This document shows, piece after piece, positions 25,156 through 34,315 of a stretch of DNA of 64,000 nucleotides. The DNA lies in assembly GCA_038396625.1 (NCBI GenBank), contig CP121688.1, positions 1,922,001 to 1,986,000 of the forward strand. Reading direction: 5' to 3'. The position numbers and the translations under genes are program-made. The first letter of the stretch is position 1; the number at the start of each line of letters is the position of its first letter. Origin of the DNA: G038396625 sp038396625 (GTDB lineage: Bacteria; Bacillota; Clostridia; Peptostreptococcales; Thermotaleaceae). Below the pieces are notes generated by a model. It was not told the DNA's origin. It did no database searches and saw only the letters and a program-made list of their open reading frames with translations.

Positions 25156-25941
25156 GTGTTTATAAGAATAATCTCAGCACTGTTTTCTATTCCACTATTA
25201 ATTTTTGTTGTTTTTAAAGGTGGTTTTCTGCTAAAAATTGTTGTGCTTATTTTAGCATTAAAAGGAATCGATGAATTTTATACTGCTTTTCATAATATAG
25301 GAATCATGCCATATAAAAAAATTGGCTTTATAAGTGTACTATTGATGTTTGTTACAACTTTAACACATACTACAATGAATTTAATCATTTTATGGTTTTT
25401 TAGTAGTATATTATTAGTTTTATTACATAACTTATTTAAAAAAGATGCTAATGTAATTGCATCAAGTATTACTCTGATAGGTATATATTATATCGTGTTT
25501 TTTGTTTATCATATTATCTTTATCGAAAATTATAGTAACTATCATATGTTAATTTGGATGGTATTTATATCTGCATGGGCTACCGATACATTTGCATATT
25601 TTACTGGTTACTTTTTAGGTTCAAAAAAATTATGTCCTAATATAAGTCCTAAAAAAACTGTAGAAGGTGCTCTAGGAGGAATAATTGGTAGCGTTTTAAG
25701 TAGTTTTCTCTTTGCTTATTATGTTATTCCAGAACTTACTGTTCACTGTATGATTATTGGGTTTATAGGAAGTATATTAGGACAAATAGGCGATTTAACT
25801 GCATCAATATTTAAAAGACAAGCAGGAATTAAAGATTATGGAAAAATTATGCCAGGTCATGGTGGCATTTTAGATAGATTTGATAGTATACTTTTTACGG
25901 CACCTGCAGTATATTATTATATGATTCTATTTATAAAGTGA
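25156..25941 (+). CDS. cdsA: Phosphatidate cytidylyltransferase
   Basis: CdsA makes CDP-diacylglycerol from phosphatidate and CTP, the branch point for phospholipids. The 261-residue, multi-pass membrane protein starts at GTG 25156. It carries the family signature in its last third: SPKKTVEGALGG, then KRQAGIKDYGKIMPGHGGILDRFDS, including the metal-binding Asp residues. Its product is used by pgsA, which lies in this same window at 54687. The gene order uppS-cdsA-dxr-rseP-ispG is widespread in Gram-positives. Confidence 0.96.
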   Translation: MFIRIISALFSIPLLIFVVFKGGFLLKIVVLILALKGIDEFYTAFHNIGIMPYKKIGFISVLLMFVTTLTHTTMNLIILWFFSSILLVLLHNLFKKDANVIASSITLIGIYYIVFFVYHIIFIENYSNYHMLIWMVFISAWATDTFAYFTGYFLGSKKLCPNISPKKTVEGALGGIIGSVLSSFLFAYYVIPELTVHCMIIGFIGSILGQIGDLTASIFKRQAGIKDYGKIMPGHGGILDRFDSILFTAPAVYYYMILFIK

Positions 25942-25949
25942 TTAAAATT

Positions 25950-25979
25950 GTATAAAAAGGCAATATTGCCTTTTTATAC
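25950..25979 (+). terminator. Perfect 30-base palindromic terminator after cdsA
   Basis: Positions 25950-25964 are the exact reverse complement of 25965-25979, giving a fully palindromic 30-base element (GTATAAAAAGGCAAT and its complement). A TTTT run follows. The A and T runs on both sides would allow it to work in either direction. dxr starts about 50 bases later. Confidence 0.75.
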
Positions 25980-26030
25980 TTTTGCATAGAATGTGTTGTA
26001 ACATTTGCATAAGTTTGAGAGGATGGTTTT

Positions 26031-27191
26031 ATGGGAAAAAATATTAGTATATTAGGGTCTACGGGTTCAATTGGTACCCAGACACTAGATGTGGTGAGAA
26101 ATAACAAAGAAAAATTCAATATATTGGGATTAAGCGCAAATAAAAACATTGATCTCCTTGAAAAACAAGTTATAGAGTTTGAACCAGAAATAGTAGCCGT
26201 AATGGATGAAAATAGGGCATTAGAACTTAAAAAAAGACTTCAAAATAGTAAGACGCAAGTTTTATATGGAATGGATGGTTTGGTTGCCGTAGCAACGTTA
26301 GAAAATATAGAATTGGTTGTTACATCAGTTGTGGGGATGATAGGATTGATTCCTACGATGAAAGCCATACAATGCAAAAAAAATATTGCATTAGCAAATA
26401 AAGAAACACTAGTAACTGCTGGATCGATTGTAATGGCAGAAGCGAAGAAAAAAGATGTTCAGATTCTACCAGTAGATAGTGAACATAGCGCAATATTTCA
26501 ATGTCTGATGGGGTATCGTTTGAAAGATATTCATAAAATTATTTTGACAGCTTCTGGAGGCCCTTTTAGAGGATATAAAAAAAGTCAATTAAACCATGTT
26601 ACAGTTCATGAAGCTTTAAAACATCCAAAGTGGAATATGGGAAAAAAAATAAGCATAGATTCTGCAACATTAATGAATAAAGGATTAGAAGTTATTGAAG
26701 CAAAATGGCTTTTTGACCTAACTCTTGAACAAATTGATGTTGTCATTCATCCACAAAGCATTATTCATTCTCTGGTTGAATATAAAGATAGTTCTGCTAT
26801 TGCACAGATGGGTTATCCAGATATGAGGGTACCTATCCAGTTTGCATTAACCTATCCTTATAGGATTAACAATAAATATAAAAAATTAGATTTGCTAGAA
26901 ATCAGTAAACTTACTTTTGAAAGACCGGATATAGATACTTTTCCTTGTTTGAAATTAGCTTATGAAGCATTAAAAATTGGAGGGAGTTTACCGACGGTTC
27001 TAAATGCTGCAAATGAAGAGCTAGTACAACTTTTTATTCAAGAAAAAATAAAATTCTATGATATTCCTAGAATGATTGAAAAATGCTTAGAAAAACATGA
27101 TATCAAATACGAACTTGATATTGATACAATTATTGAAATTGATCAATGGGCAAGAGCGTTTGTATACAATACGTATCTTAAGGAGGTGTGA
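26031..27191 (+). CDS. dxr: 1-deoxy-D-xylulose 5-phosphate reductoisomerase
   Basis: Dxr makes 2-C-methylerythritol 4-phosphate with NADPH, the first committed step of the MEP isoprenoid pathway. The 386-residue product starts MGKNISILGSTGSIGTQTLDVVRN with the dinucleotide-binding motif. It contains ALANKETLVTAGSIVM, the metal site in LPVDSEHSAIFQCL, the flexible loop TASGGPFRGYKK, HPKWNMGKKISIDSATLMNKGLEVIEA and IIHPQSIIHSLVEY motifs. It provides precursors for UppS upstream; ispG is two genes downstream. Confidence 0.97.
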   Translation: MGKNISILGSTGSIGTQTLDVVRNNKEKFNILGLSANKNIDLLEKQVIEFEPEIVAVMDENRALELKKRLQNSKTQVLYGMDGLVAVATLENIELVVTSVVGMIGLIPTMKAIQCKKNIALANKETLVTAGSIVMAEAKKKDVQILPVDSEHSAIFQCLMGYRLKDIHKIILTASGGPFRGYKKSQLNHVTVHEALKHPKWNMGKKISIDSATLMNKGLEVIEAKWLFDLTLEQIDVVIHPQSIIHSLVEYKDSSAIAQMGYPDMRVPIQFALTYPYRINNKYKKLDLLEISKLTFERPDIDTFPCLKLAYEALKIGGSLPTVLNAANEELVQLFIQEKIKFYDIPRMIEKCLEKHDIKYELDIDTIIEIDQWARAFVYNTYLKEV

Positions 27192-27193
27192 TT

Positions 27194-28195
27194 ATGGAGA
27201 CGGTATTCGTGGCTTTACTTGTGTTTGGTGTATTAGTAGTTTTTCATGAGTTTGGACATTTTGGTATTGCAAAACTTGTGGGAATTAAAGTCCATGAATT
27301 TGCCATTGGTATGGGACCGAGAATTTTAAAACTAAAAGGTTCTGAAACAGAATATTCTATTAGGATTTTTCCTATAGGCGGCTATGTGAAAATGGAAGGA
27401 GAAGATGAAGCTTCACAAGATGAGAGAAGTTTTAATAATAAACCTTTATGGGCAAGAATATTAGTGATTATAGCAGGTCCATTTATGAATTTTATCTTGG
27501 CGATTCTTTTGTTTGCCATAATATTTTATTCCATTGGATTTGCAACGACTACCATTGATACAGTAACGGCTGGATTTCCAGCTGAACTAGCTGGAATCAA
27601 GCCAGGAGATAAAATTATTTCCATAGAAGGAGAGAAAATAAATAGCTGGGATGAAATTGTTAAAATAATCAATACAAGTGATGAAAAGACATTAGAAATA
27701 GTGTTAACACGAAATGACATTGAAAAAATTGTCTATGTCAAGCCAGTAATAAATAATGAAACAAAACAAATCATTATAGGGATTTCCCCTACCATTGAAA
27801 AATCCTTTGCAGACTCTATTAAAACAAGCTTTAATCGAGTGGTCTTTGTTATGGAAGGAATGTTAGATTTCTTCGTAAAATTGTTTGGAGGAAAGGCGTC
27901 TGCAGAAGATGTTGTAGGACCTGTTGGAATTATCCATTTAGTAGGGCAGGCCGCTAAGACCAATATATACAATGTGTTATCGTTGGCGGCATTGATTAGT
28001 GTTAATCTTGGAATTGTGAACTTATTACCTATTCCAGCGCTAGATGGTGGAAGACTTGTATTTTTGTTGATAGAAGGATTGATAGGAAAGCCTCTTGATC
28101 CAGAAAAAGAAGGTGTTATTCACTTAACAGGATTTATACTATTAATGGGCTTAATGTTATTTATGGTCTATAAAGATATTGTACGATTTTTTTAA
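27194..28195 (+). CDS. rseP: RseP/RasP, intramembrane site-2 metalloprotease
   Basis: This is a site-2 protease that cuts transmembrane segments, for instance in anti-sigma factors or signal peptides. The 333-residue product from ATG 27194 (seven bases after AAGGAGG) has the zinc motif H18-E19-x-x-H22 in VVFHEFGHFGIAKL. A single PDZ domain (about residues 115-185, with AGIKPGDKIISIEGEKINSW) precedes the second metal motif NLLPIPALDGGRLVF. About four membrane segments are visible. The GTG at 27188 overlaps the dxr stop and is too close to the ribosome site. Confidence 0.96.
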   Translation: METVFVALLVFGVLVVFHEFGHFGIAKLVGIKVHEFAIGMGPRILKLKGSETEYSIRIFPIGGYVKMEGEDEASQDERSFNNKPLWARILVIIAGPFMNFILAILLFAIIFYSIGFATTTIDTVTAGFPAELAGIKPGDKIISIEGEKINSWDEIVKIINTSDEKTLEIVLTRNDIEKIVYVKPVINNETKQIIIGISPTIEKSFADSIKTSFNRVVFVMEGMLDFFVKLFGGKASAEDVVGPVGIIHLVGQAAKTNIYNVLSLAALISVNLGIVNLLPIPALDGGRLVFLLIEGLIGKPLDPEKEGVIHLTGFILLMGLMLFMVYKDIVRFF

Positions 28196-28213
28196 TAGAT
28201 AGGTTGGGATGAA

Positions 28214-29269
28214 ATGAATATCATACGCAAAAAGACTAGAACAGTATTATGTGGAGATGTAAAAATTGGAGGAAATTCGCCAATTACGGTACAATCAATG
28301 ACAAATACAGACACGAGAGATGTTCAGGCTACTATTAGGCAAATAAAAAGGCTTGAGGAAGTAGGATGTGAGATTGTACGGGTTGCGGTACCAGATATGG
28401 AGGCAGCCTATGCTATAAAAAATATCAAGCCGAATATAAAAATTCCTATTGTCGCGGATATACACTTTGATTATAGGCTGGCATTACAATGCATAGAGAG
28501 TGGAATTGATAAATTAAGGTTAAACCCAGGTAATATAGGAGAGATAAATAGGGTTAAAGAGGTTGTGTTCAAAGCAAAGGAACGAAGTGTTCCTATAAGA
28601 ATTGGAGTAAATGCAGGTTCTATTGATAAAAAAATTATCGATAAATATGGTAAAGTTAATGCAGATGCTATGGTTGAAAGCGCATTAGAACATGTAAAAA
28701 TTCTTGAAGATCTAAACTTTAACGACATTGTAATTTCTTTAAAAGCTTCAGATATTCATCTTACCTTAGAAGCTTATAGATTAATGTCAACGAAGGTTGA
28801 TTATCCAATGCATATAGGGATCACTGAATCTGGCGTCATCCGATCAGGTACTATTAAATCTTCAATAGGAATTGGAGCATTGTTATTAGATGGAATAGGA
28901 GATACGCTAAGGATCTCACTAACTGGAGATCCAGTAGAAGAAGTGGAAGTAGGGAAAGAAATTTTAAAGTGCATAGGATTAAGGAATTTTGGTGTAAAAA
29001 TCATATCATGTCCTACTTGTGGCAGATGTCAAATCGATTTAATTTATTTAGCAAATCGAATTGAAGAAAAGCTAAAAACTGTAGATAAACAAATAACGGT
29101 TGCAATAATGGGGTGTGCAGTGAATGGGCCTGGGGAGGCAAAGGAAGCGGATATAGGCATTGCTGGAGGAAAATCCTCTGCTTTACTATTTAAAAAAGGT
29201 AAGATCATAGGAAAGATAAAAGAAGAAGAAATTGAAGAGGTACTATTGTCTGAAATTGTAAAAATGTAA
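28214..29269 (+). CDS. ispG: 4-hydroxy-3-methylbut-2-en-1-yl diphosphate synthase (IspG/GcpE)
   Basis: IspG is the iron-sulfur enzyme of the MEP pathway that makes HMBPP. The 351-residue product is the compact bacterial form, with a TIM-barrel half from VQSMTNTDTRDVQAT through RLNPGNIG and a C-terminal cluster domain. The 4Fe-4S ligands are in SCPTCGRC (C266, C269) and GCAVNGPGE (about C301). GGTTGGGATG precedes the ATG at 28214. It ends the envelope/isoprenoid run before polC. Confidence 0.97.
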   Translation: MNIIRKKTRTVLCGDVKIGGNSPITVQSMTNTDTRDVQATIRQIKRLEEVGCEIVRVAVPDMEAAYAIKNIKPNIKIPIVADIHFDYRLALQCIESGIDKLRLNPGNIGEINRVKEVVFKAKERSVPIRIGVNAGSIDKKIIDKYGKVNADAMVESALEHVKILEDLNFNDIVISLKASDIHLTLEAYRLMSTKVDYPMHIGITESGVIRSGTIKSSIGIGALLLDGIGDTLRISLTGDPVEEVEVGKEILKCIGLRNFGVKIISCPTCGRCQIDLIYLANRIEEKLKTVDKQITVAIMGCAVNGPGEAKEADIGIAGGKSSALLFKKGKIIGKIKEEEIEEVLLSEIVKM

Positions 29270-29349
29270 TGTTTTACATATTTTGCCTTTTAATAATAAA
29301 ATTCCAAAAATGTTTAGAAAATTACTTGGTAAATAAAGGAGGAATATGA

Positions 29350-32300
29350 ATGCATTGTTTACTAAGTAAAGTAATCCATCGTTTTGATTCAAATATATTA
29401 TTACCAATTGACCCATTCGTTGAAAAAATGGTTTATCATAAAGCGAAAAAAACTTTAACAATTATCTTGATACCAAATGAGATTATTGAAAAATCTATTT
29501 TAGATAACTTGAAAGGGATTATAAAAAGAAATATTCCTTTTGTAAAAAAAATACAATTTTTTACAGCATATAAGAATTTAAACATAAGTACAGATGAAAT
29601 GTTTACATCCTATTGGGATAGCATTCTTTATGCATTAAATAAATCTATACCATCGGCTTTAGCTTGGATGAAAAATGTAAATTTTCGATGGGATGGAGAA
29701 TGTGTTTTTCTTAAAATTGAAAGTGAATTAGGGATAGAAGATTTGAAACAAAAACAAGTACATAAATTCATTGAAAAAATTTTTCAAGTAGAATTTAACA
29801 AAAAAATTAAAGTCGAATTTGAAATAGACTTACAAACAAATCTAGATGATAAAGGGATTTATTTAAAAGAAAAAGAAATAGAAACACAAGATTTGATTAA
29901 AGATATATTTACTTATACTGAAAAGAAATCTGCAAAAAAAGATACAAAACATATAAAAGCTGAAAGCAAGATTATTATTGGAAAAAAAATTAATCTTTCA
30001 ATGGTACCCATTCCTAGTGTTAATGATGAATCAGGAACTGTGGCTATTGAAGGAGAGATTTTTGATATTGAATTAAGAGAGTTAAAAAATGAGAAAACAT
30101 TATTTGTGCTAAGCGTCACAGACTATAAAGGATCAATAGCTGTAAAGTTATTTGCAAAAAAAGAAGATAAGGATTTATTGAATGAAAAGCTTACACAGGG
30201 AAGATATGTATATATCAAAGGAGAAGCGCGGTATGATACTTTCTCTAGAGAAATCGTAATTATGGCAACAGATATTACGGAAGGAGAAAAGAAGCTGCGA
30301 ATGGATAATGCTGAAAAAAAGCGTGTAGAACTACATAGTCATACACAAATGAGTGCTATGGATGGTGTTTCTTCAGTGGAAAAGTTAATTAAAAGAGCGT
30401 CACAGTGGGGGCATCCTGCTATTGCAGTTACAGATCACGGAGTTGTTCAAGCTTTTCCAGAGGCGATGGAAGCCAGCAAAAAAAATAATATCAAAGTCAT
30501 ATATGGTGTTGAAGGATATTTAGTAAATGATGGAGAGCCTATTGTTACAAATGCCAATACAAGAGAAATAAATCAAACTTATATCGTATTTGATTTAGAA
30601 ACAACAGGATTATCCAGCAAAAATGACAAAATTACTGAGATTGGCGCTGTTAAAATTAAAAATTATGAAATAATCGATCGATTTAATGTTTTTGTTAATC
30701 CTGAAATTCCTATTCCACCTAAAATTGTAGAGTTGACGGGTATCACTGATGATATGGTAAAACATCAACCCACTATTGATGAAATCTTACCTCGATTTCT
30801 TGCATTTATTGGTGATTCTCCAGTTGTTGCGCATAATGCAGGTTTTGACACAGCGTTTATTAAAGAAAATTGCAATAGGATAGGCATGCATTTTGACAAT
30901 CCAATTGTTGATACATTAAGATTGGCAAAGATTATGCTTCCTAGATTAAAACGATTTCGTTTGAATATTGTTGCAAAAGAATTAGACGTAGCGTTAAAAA
31001 ATCATCATAGGGCTGTTGATGATGCAGAAGCAACAGCAAATATCTTTATGAAGTTTTTGCGTATGTTGCAAGATAGAGAGATTAAAAAGCTTAATGAATT
31101 AAATGACTTATTTTCAAGGTCTGTAGATATAAAAAAACTAGATACATTTCATGTTATTATATTGGTAAAAAATTATACAGGTTTGAAAAATTTATATAAA
31201 ATAATTTCTAAATCTCATATGGAATATTATTATAAAAAACCCAGAATTCCTAAATCTATATTAACGCAAATGCGAGAAGGACTCATCATTGGAACTGCAT
31301 GTGAAGCTGGAGAATTGTATAGAGCTATACTCAACAATAAATCAAAACAAGAAATTCAAAATATTGTGAAATACTATGATTACTTGGAGATTCAACCCAT
31401 CCAGAATAATTATTTTTTAATAGATAAAGGCTTGATAAAAAATGAAAATGAATTGAAAGAAATTAATAAACAGATTGTTGTGTTAGGCGAAAAGTTTAAC
31501 AAACCTGTGGTTGCTACAGGAGATGTGCATTTTTTAGATTCAAAGGACGAAGCATATAGAAGAATATTGATGGCAGGACAAGGTTTTGATGATGCGGATA
31601 ATCAAGCACCTTTATATTTAAGGACAACAGATGAGATGCTTGAAGAATTTACTTATTTAGGACAAGAAATTGCTGAAAATGTTGTCATAAATAATCCCAA
31701 TGTTATTGCAGATGCAATAGAGCCTATTATACCTATTCCTGAAGAAACATATCCACCCATCATTGAAGGATCTGAAGAAGATTTAAGGAATATGTGTTAT
31801 GAAAAAGCAACAAGAATCTATGGGAATCCATTACCAGAAATTGTTCAAAAAAGATTAGACAGAGAATTAAATTCCATCATAAGTAATGGTTATGCTGTAA
31901 TGTATATTATTGCGCAAAAACTGGTAACCAAATCACTACAGGATGGATATCTTGTAGGATCAAGAGGCTCAGTAGGTTCTTCCTTCGTTGCTACTATGAG
32001 TGATATTACAGAGGTAAATCCATTACCCCCTCATTATATTTGTAAAAAATGCAAACACTCAGAATTTATTATAGATGGCTCGATAGGAAGTGGCGCTGAT
32101 TTACCTAATAAACAATGTCCAATATGCAATGAAGAATATGCTAAAGATGGACATGATATACCATTTGAAGTTTTCTTGGGATTTGAAGGAGATAAGGAAC
32201 CAGATATAGATTTAAATTTTGCAGGAGAGTATCAATCTCAAGCCCATAAGTACACAGAAGAATTATTTGGTCAGGGATATGTTTTTCGAGCAGGTACTAT

Positions 32301-33621
32301 TGGTACCATAGCAGATAAAACGGCTTATGGATTTGTAAAAAAGTACTATGAAGAAAAACAAGTTTCAATAAACAATAGAGAAATTGGTAGACTTTCTAAA
32401 GGATGTACTGGAGTTAAGCGAACGACAGGCCAACATCCAGGAGGTGTAATGGTTGTACCGAATTATAAAGATATTTTTGACTTTACACCTATTCAATATC
32501 CTGCTAATGATGGTTCTTCTGGCGTTATAACTACGCATTTTGACTATCATTCTATTAGCGGTAGATTATTGAAACTTGATATTTTAGGACATGATGTACC
32601 AACTATTATTCGAATGTTGCAAGATATTACTGGTGTCGACCCTGCTGAAATTCCCCTAGATGATAAACAAACAGTACAGATCTTTACAAGTCTAGAACCT
32701 TTACAGATAATAGATAAGGATTTTGTATGTGAAGTAGGCAGTTTAGGTATACCAGAGTTTGGAACAAAGTTTGTTAGGCAAATGTTAGTAGATACAAAAC
32801 CCACAACCTTTGCTGAACTAGTCCGTATAAGTGGGTTGTCCCATGGTACTGATGTATGGCTAAACAATGCACAAGACTTAGTTCGGCAAAATATTGCAGA
32901 ATTAAAAGAGGTTATTTCTACAAGAGACGACATTATGAATTACCTAATATATAAAGGACTTCCTCCAAAAGCTTCTTTTAAAATTATGGAGAAGGTAAGA
33001 AAAGGAAAAGGATTAACACCTGAAGACGAAGAAATGATGAAAAAAAACAATGTTCCTAGCTGGTATATCGATTCATGTAATAAGATTAAGTATATGTTCC
33101 CAAAAGCACATGCAGTAGCTTATGTCATGATGTCTTTTAGAATTGCCTATTTCAAAGTGCATTATCCCTTAGCATTTTATGCTACATATTTTACAATGAA
33201 AGCTTCAGACTTTGATGCGGATTTGATTGTTAAGGGAAAAGAAACTGTAAAAAATAAAATAAAAGAATTAGAATCTCTTGGAAATAATTTGTCCCAAAAA
33301 GAAAAAGATTTTTTGACAGTATTAGAAGTAGTTTACGAAATGTATTGTAGAGGTTTTGGTTTTTTACCAGTAGATATTTACAAATCAGATTCTGATAAGT
33401 TTATTGCTTTAGATAGGCATCTTCTACCACCATTAAGGGCATTACAGGGAGTTGGTGAAAATGCTGCTCGAAGTATCTGTGAGTGTAGAAAAAATGGGGA
33501 ATTTATTTCTATTGAGGACTTAAGAGGAAGAGCTAAAGTCACAAAGACTGTCATTGAAATGTTGCAAAATCATGGATGTTTAAAAGGCATGCCTTATACA
33601 AATCAGCTTTCTTTATTTTAA
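29350..33621 (+). CDS. polC: DNA polymerase III PolC-type alpha subunit with 3'-5' exonuclease
   Basis: PolC is the main replicative polymerase of low-GC Gram-positives. The 1423-residue product has an N-terminal region (about 1-215), an OB-fold (about 225-325) and a PHP domain starting KKRVELHSHTQMSAMDG (about 325). The DnaQ-type exonuclease is inserted there, with FDLETTGL (about 415) and HNAGFD and HRAVDDAEAT motifs. The PHP domain then resumes. The polymerase part contains GSRGSVGSSFVA, a CKKC/CPIC zinc site (about 895-930), EPDIDLNFAGEYQ (catalytic Asp pair, about 950) and the fingers and helix-hairpin-helix end. AAAGGAGG lies 7 bases before the ATG. The next promoter begins 3 bases after its stop. 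Confidence 0.98.
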   Translation: MHCLLSKVIHRFDSNILLPIDPFVEKMVYHKAKKTLTIILIPNEIIEKSILDNLKGIIKRNIPFVKKIQFFTAYKNLNISTDEMFTSYWDSILYALNKSIPSALAWMKNVNFRWDGECVFLKIESELGIEDLKQKQVHKFIEKIFQVEFNKKIKVEFEIDLQTNLDDKGIYLKEKEIETQDLIKDIFTYTEKKSAKKDTKHIKAESKIIIGKKINLSMVPIPSVNDESGTVAIEGEIFDIELRELKNEKTLFVLSVTDYKGSIAVKLFAKKEDKDLLNEKLTQGRYVYIKGEARYDTFSREIVIMATDITEGEKKLRMDNAEKKRVELHSHTQMSAMDGVSSVEKLIKRASQWGHPAIAVTDHGVVQAFPEAMEASKKNNIKVIYGVEGYLVNDGEPIVTNANTREINQTYIVFDLETTGLSSKNDKITEIGAVKIKNYEIIDRFNVFVNPEIPIPPKIVELTGITDDMVKHQPTIDEILPRFLAFIGDSPVVAHNAGFDTAFIKENCNRIGMHFDNPIVDTLRLAKIMLPRLKRFRLNIVAKELDVALKNHHRAVDDAEATANIFMKFLRMLQDREIKKLNELNDLFSRSVDIKKLDTFHVIILVKNYTGLKNLYKIISKSHMEYYYKKPRIPKSILTQMREGLIIGTACEAGELYRAILNNKSKQEIQNIVKYYDYLEIQPIQNNYFLIDKGLIKNENELKEINKQIVVLGEKFNKPVVATGDVHFLDSKDEAYRRILMAGQGFDDADNQAPLYLRTTDEMLEEFTYLGQEIAENVVINNPNVIADAIEPIIPIPEETYPPIIEGSEEDLRNMCYEKATRIYGNPLPEIVQKRLDRELNSIISNGYAVMYIIAQKLVTKSLQDGYLVGSRGSVGSSFVATMSDITEVNPLPPHYICKKCKHSEFIIDGSIGSGADLPNKQCPICNEEYAKDGHDIPFEVFLGFEGDKEPDIDLNFAGEYQSQAHKYTEELFGQGYVFRAGTIGTIADKTAYGFVKKYYEEKQVSINNREIGRLSKGCTGVKRTTGQHPGGVMVVPNYKDIFDFTPIQYPANDGSSGVITTHFDYHSISGRLLKLDILGHDVPTIIRMLQDITGVDPAEIPLDDKQTVQIFTSLEPLQIIDKDFVCEVGSLGIPEFGTKFVRQMLVDTKPTTFAELVRISGLSHGTDVWLNNAQDLVRQNIAELKEVISTRDDIMNYLIYKGLPPKASFKIMEKVRKGKGLTPEDEEMMKKNNVPSWYIDSCNKIKYMFPKAHAVAYVMMSFRIAYFKVHYPLAFYATYFTMKASDFDADLIVKGKETVKNKIKELESLGNNLSQKEKDFLTVLEVVYEMYCRGFGFLPVDIYKSDSDKFIALDRHLLPPLRALQGVGENAARSICECRKNGEFISIEDLRGRAKVTKTVIEMLQNHGCLKGMPYTNQLSLF

Positions 33622-33623
33622 AG

Positions 33624-33652
33624 TTGCACATTTTTTAGGAGTATGCTATAAT
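33624..33652 (+). promoter_or_regulatory. Sigma-A promoter of the rimP-nusA-infB operon
   Basis: TTGCAC (33624-33629) and a perfect TATAAT (33647-33652) are separated by 17 bases. The -35 box starts three bases after the polC stop. Transcription would start near 33659, giving a leader of about 175 bases that includes the stem-loop at 33682-33707. Confidence 0.82.
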
Positions 33653-33681
33653 TTAAACGATAGACATATGGTTTTTTTTGA

Positions 33682-33707
33682 AAAGAGTGGGTGTTTTCCC
33701 ACTCTTT
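33682..33707 (+). terminator. Stem-loop in the rimP-nusA leader (polC terminator or attenuator)
   Basis: AAAGAGTGGG (33682-33691) pairs perfectly with CCCACTCTTT (33698-33707) around TGTTTT. It can end polC transcripts, but it also lies about 25 bases into the transcript from the promoter at 33624-33652. The downstream GCTGTTATTTCC is not a clean U tract, so it may act as a NusA-sensitive attenuator. Which role it has cannot be decided from sequence. Confidence 0.6.
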
Positions 33708-33832
33708 GCTGTTATTTCCTTACTTTTGTAAAAGAATAATCTATATACATTTTCGAAAAAATATGTACATAGAAACTATTTTTCATATAGAACATTTAAC
33801 AAGGGTATCAAAGTTCAAAAGGAGGTATAAAC

Positions 33833-34297
33833 GTGGCAAAAAAGCGTGTAATTGATATTGTAAAAGAATTGGTCCTACCAATTATTAATAACAGTAAATT
33901 GGAATTGGTAGATATAGAGTTTGTTAAAGAAGGACAAAGTTGGTTCTTACGCGTATATATTGACAAAGATGGCGGAGTGACAATAGATGATTGTCAAATG
34001 GTAAGTGAAGGATTGAGTGAAAAATTGGATGAAGTAGATCCAATAAGTCAAAATTATTATCTTGAGGTATCTTCACCAGGGCTAGATAGACCTTTAAAAA
34101 CAGATAAGGATTTTGAAAAATATACAAATAGATTAGTTGAAGTATACCTGTATGAGCCCATAGAGGGAAAAAAAGTAATGGAAGGATTATTAATAGAACG
34201 TACACAAGCCAATTTAGTAATAAAAAGTGAAGATGATAATTTAATAGACATACCTAGAGAAAAAATTTCTAAAGTAAAATTATCAGTGATTATTTAA
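33833..34297 (+). CDS. rimP: Ribosome maturation factor RimP
   Basis: RimP assists 30S subunit maturation around S19 and S12. The 154-residue product starts at GTG 33833 behind AAAGGAGG. It has the N-terminal alpha/beta domain with LELVDIEFVKEGQSWFLRVYIDKDGGVTIDDC, the conserved YYLEVSSPGLDRPLKTDKDFEKY motif, and a C-terminal SH3-like barrel. It is the usual first gene of the nusA operon. Confidence 0.96.
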   Translation: MAKKRVIDIVKELVLPIINNSKLELVDIEFVKEGQSWFLRVYIDKDGGVTIDDCQMVSEGLSEKLDEVDPISQNYYLEVSSPGLDRPLKTDKDFEKYTNRLVEVYLYEPIEGKKVMEGLLIERTQANLVIKSEDDNLIDIPREKISKVKLSVII

Positions 34298-34315
34298 TAA
34301 GGAGGTGTAGACCAT

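Noticed and set aside
32547..32933. Minus-strand open frame inside polC
   Set aside because: It is antisense to a fully conserved polymerase domain, has no ribosome site or recognisable protein, and fits the codon-bias shadow of the gene on the + strand. The same holds for the other minus-strand frames.
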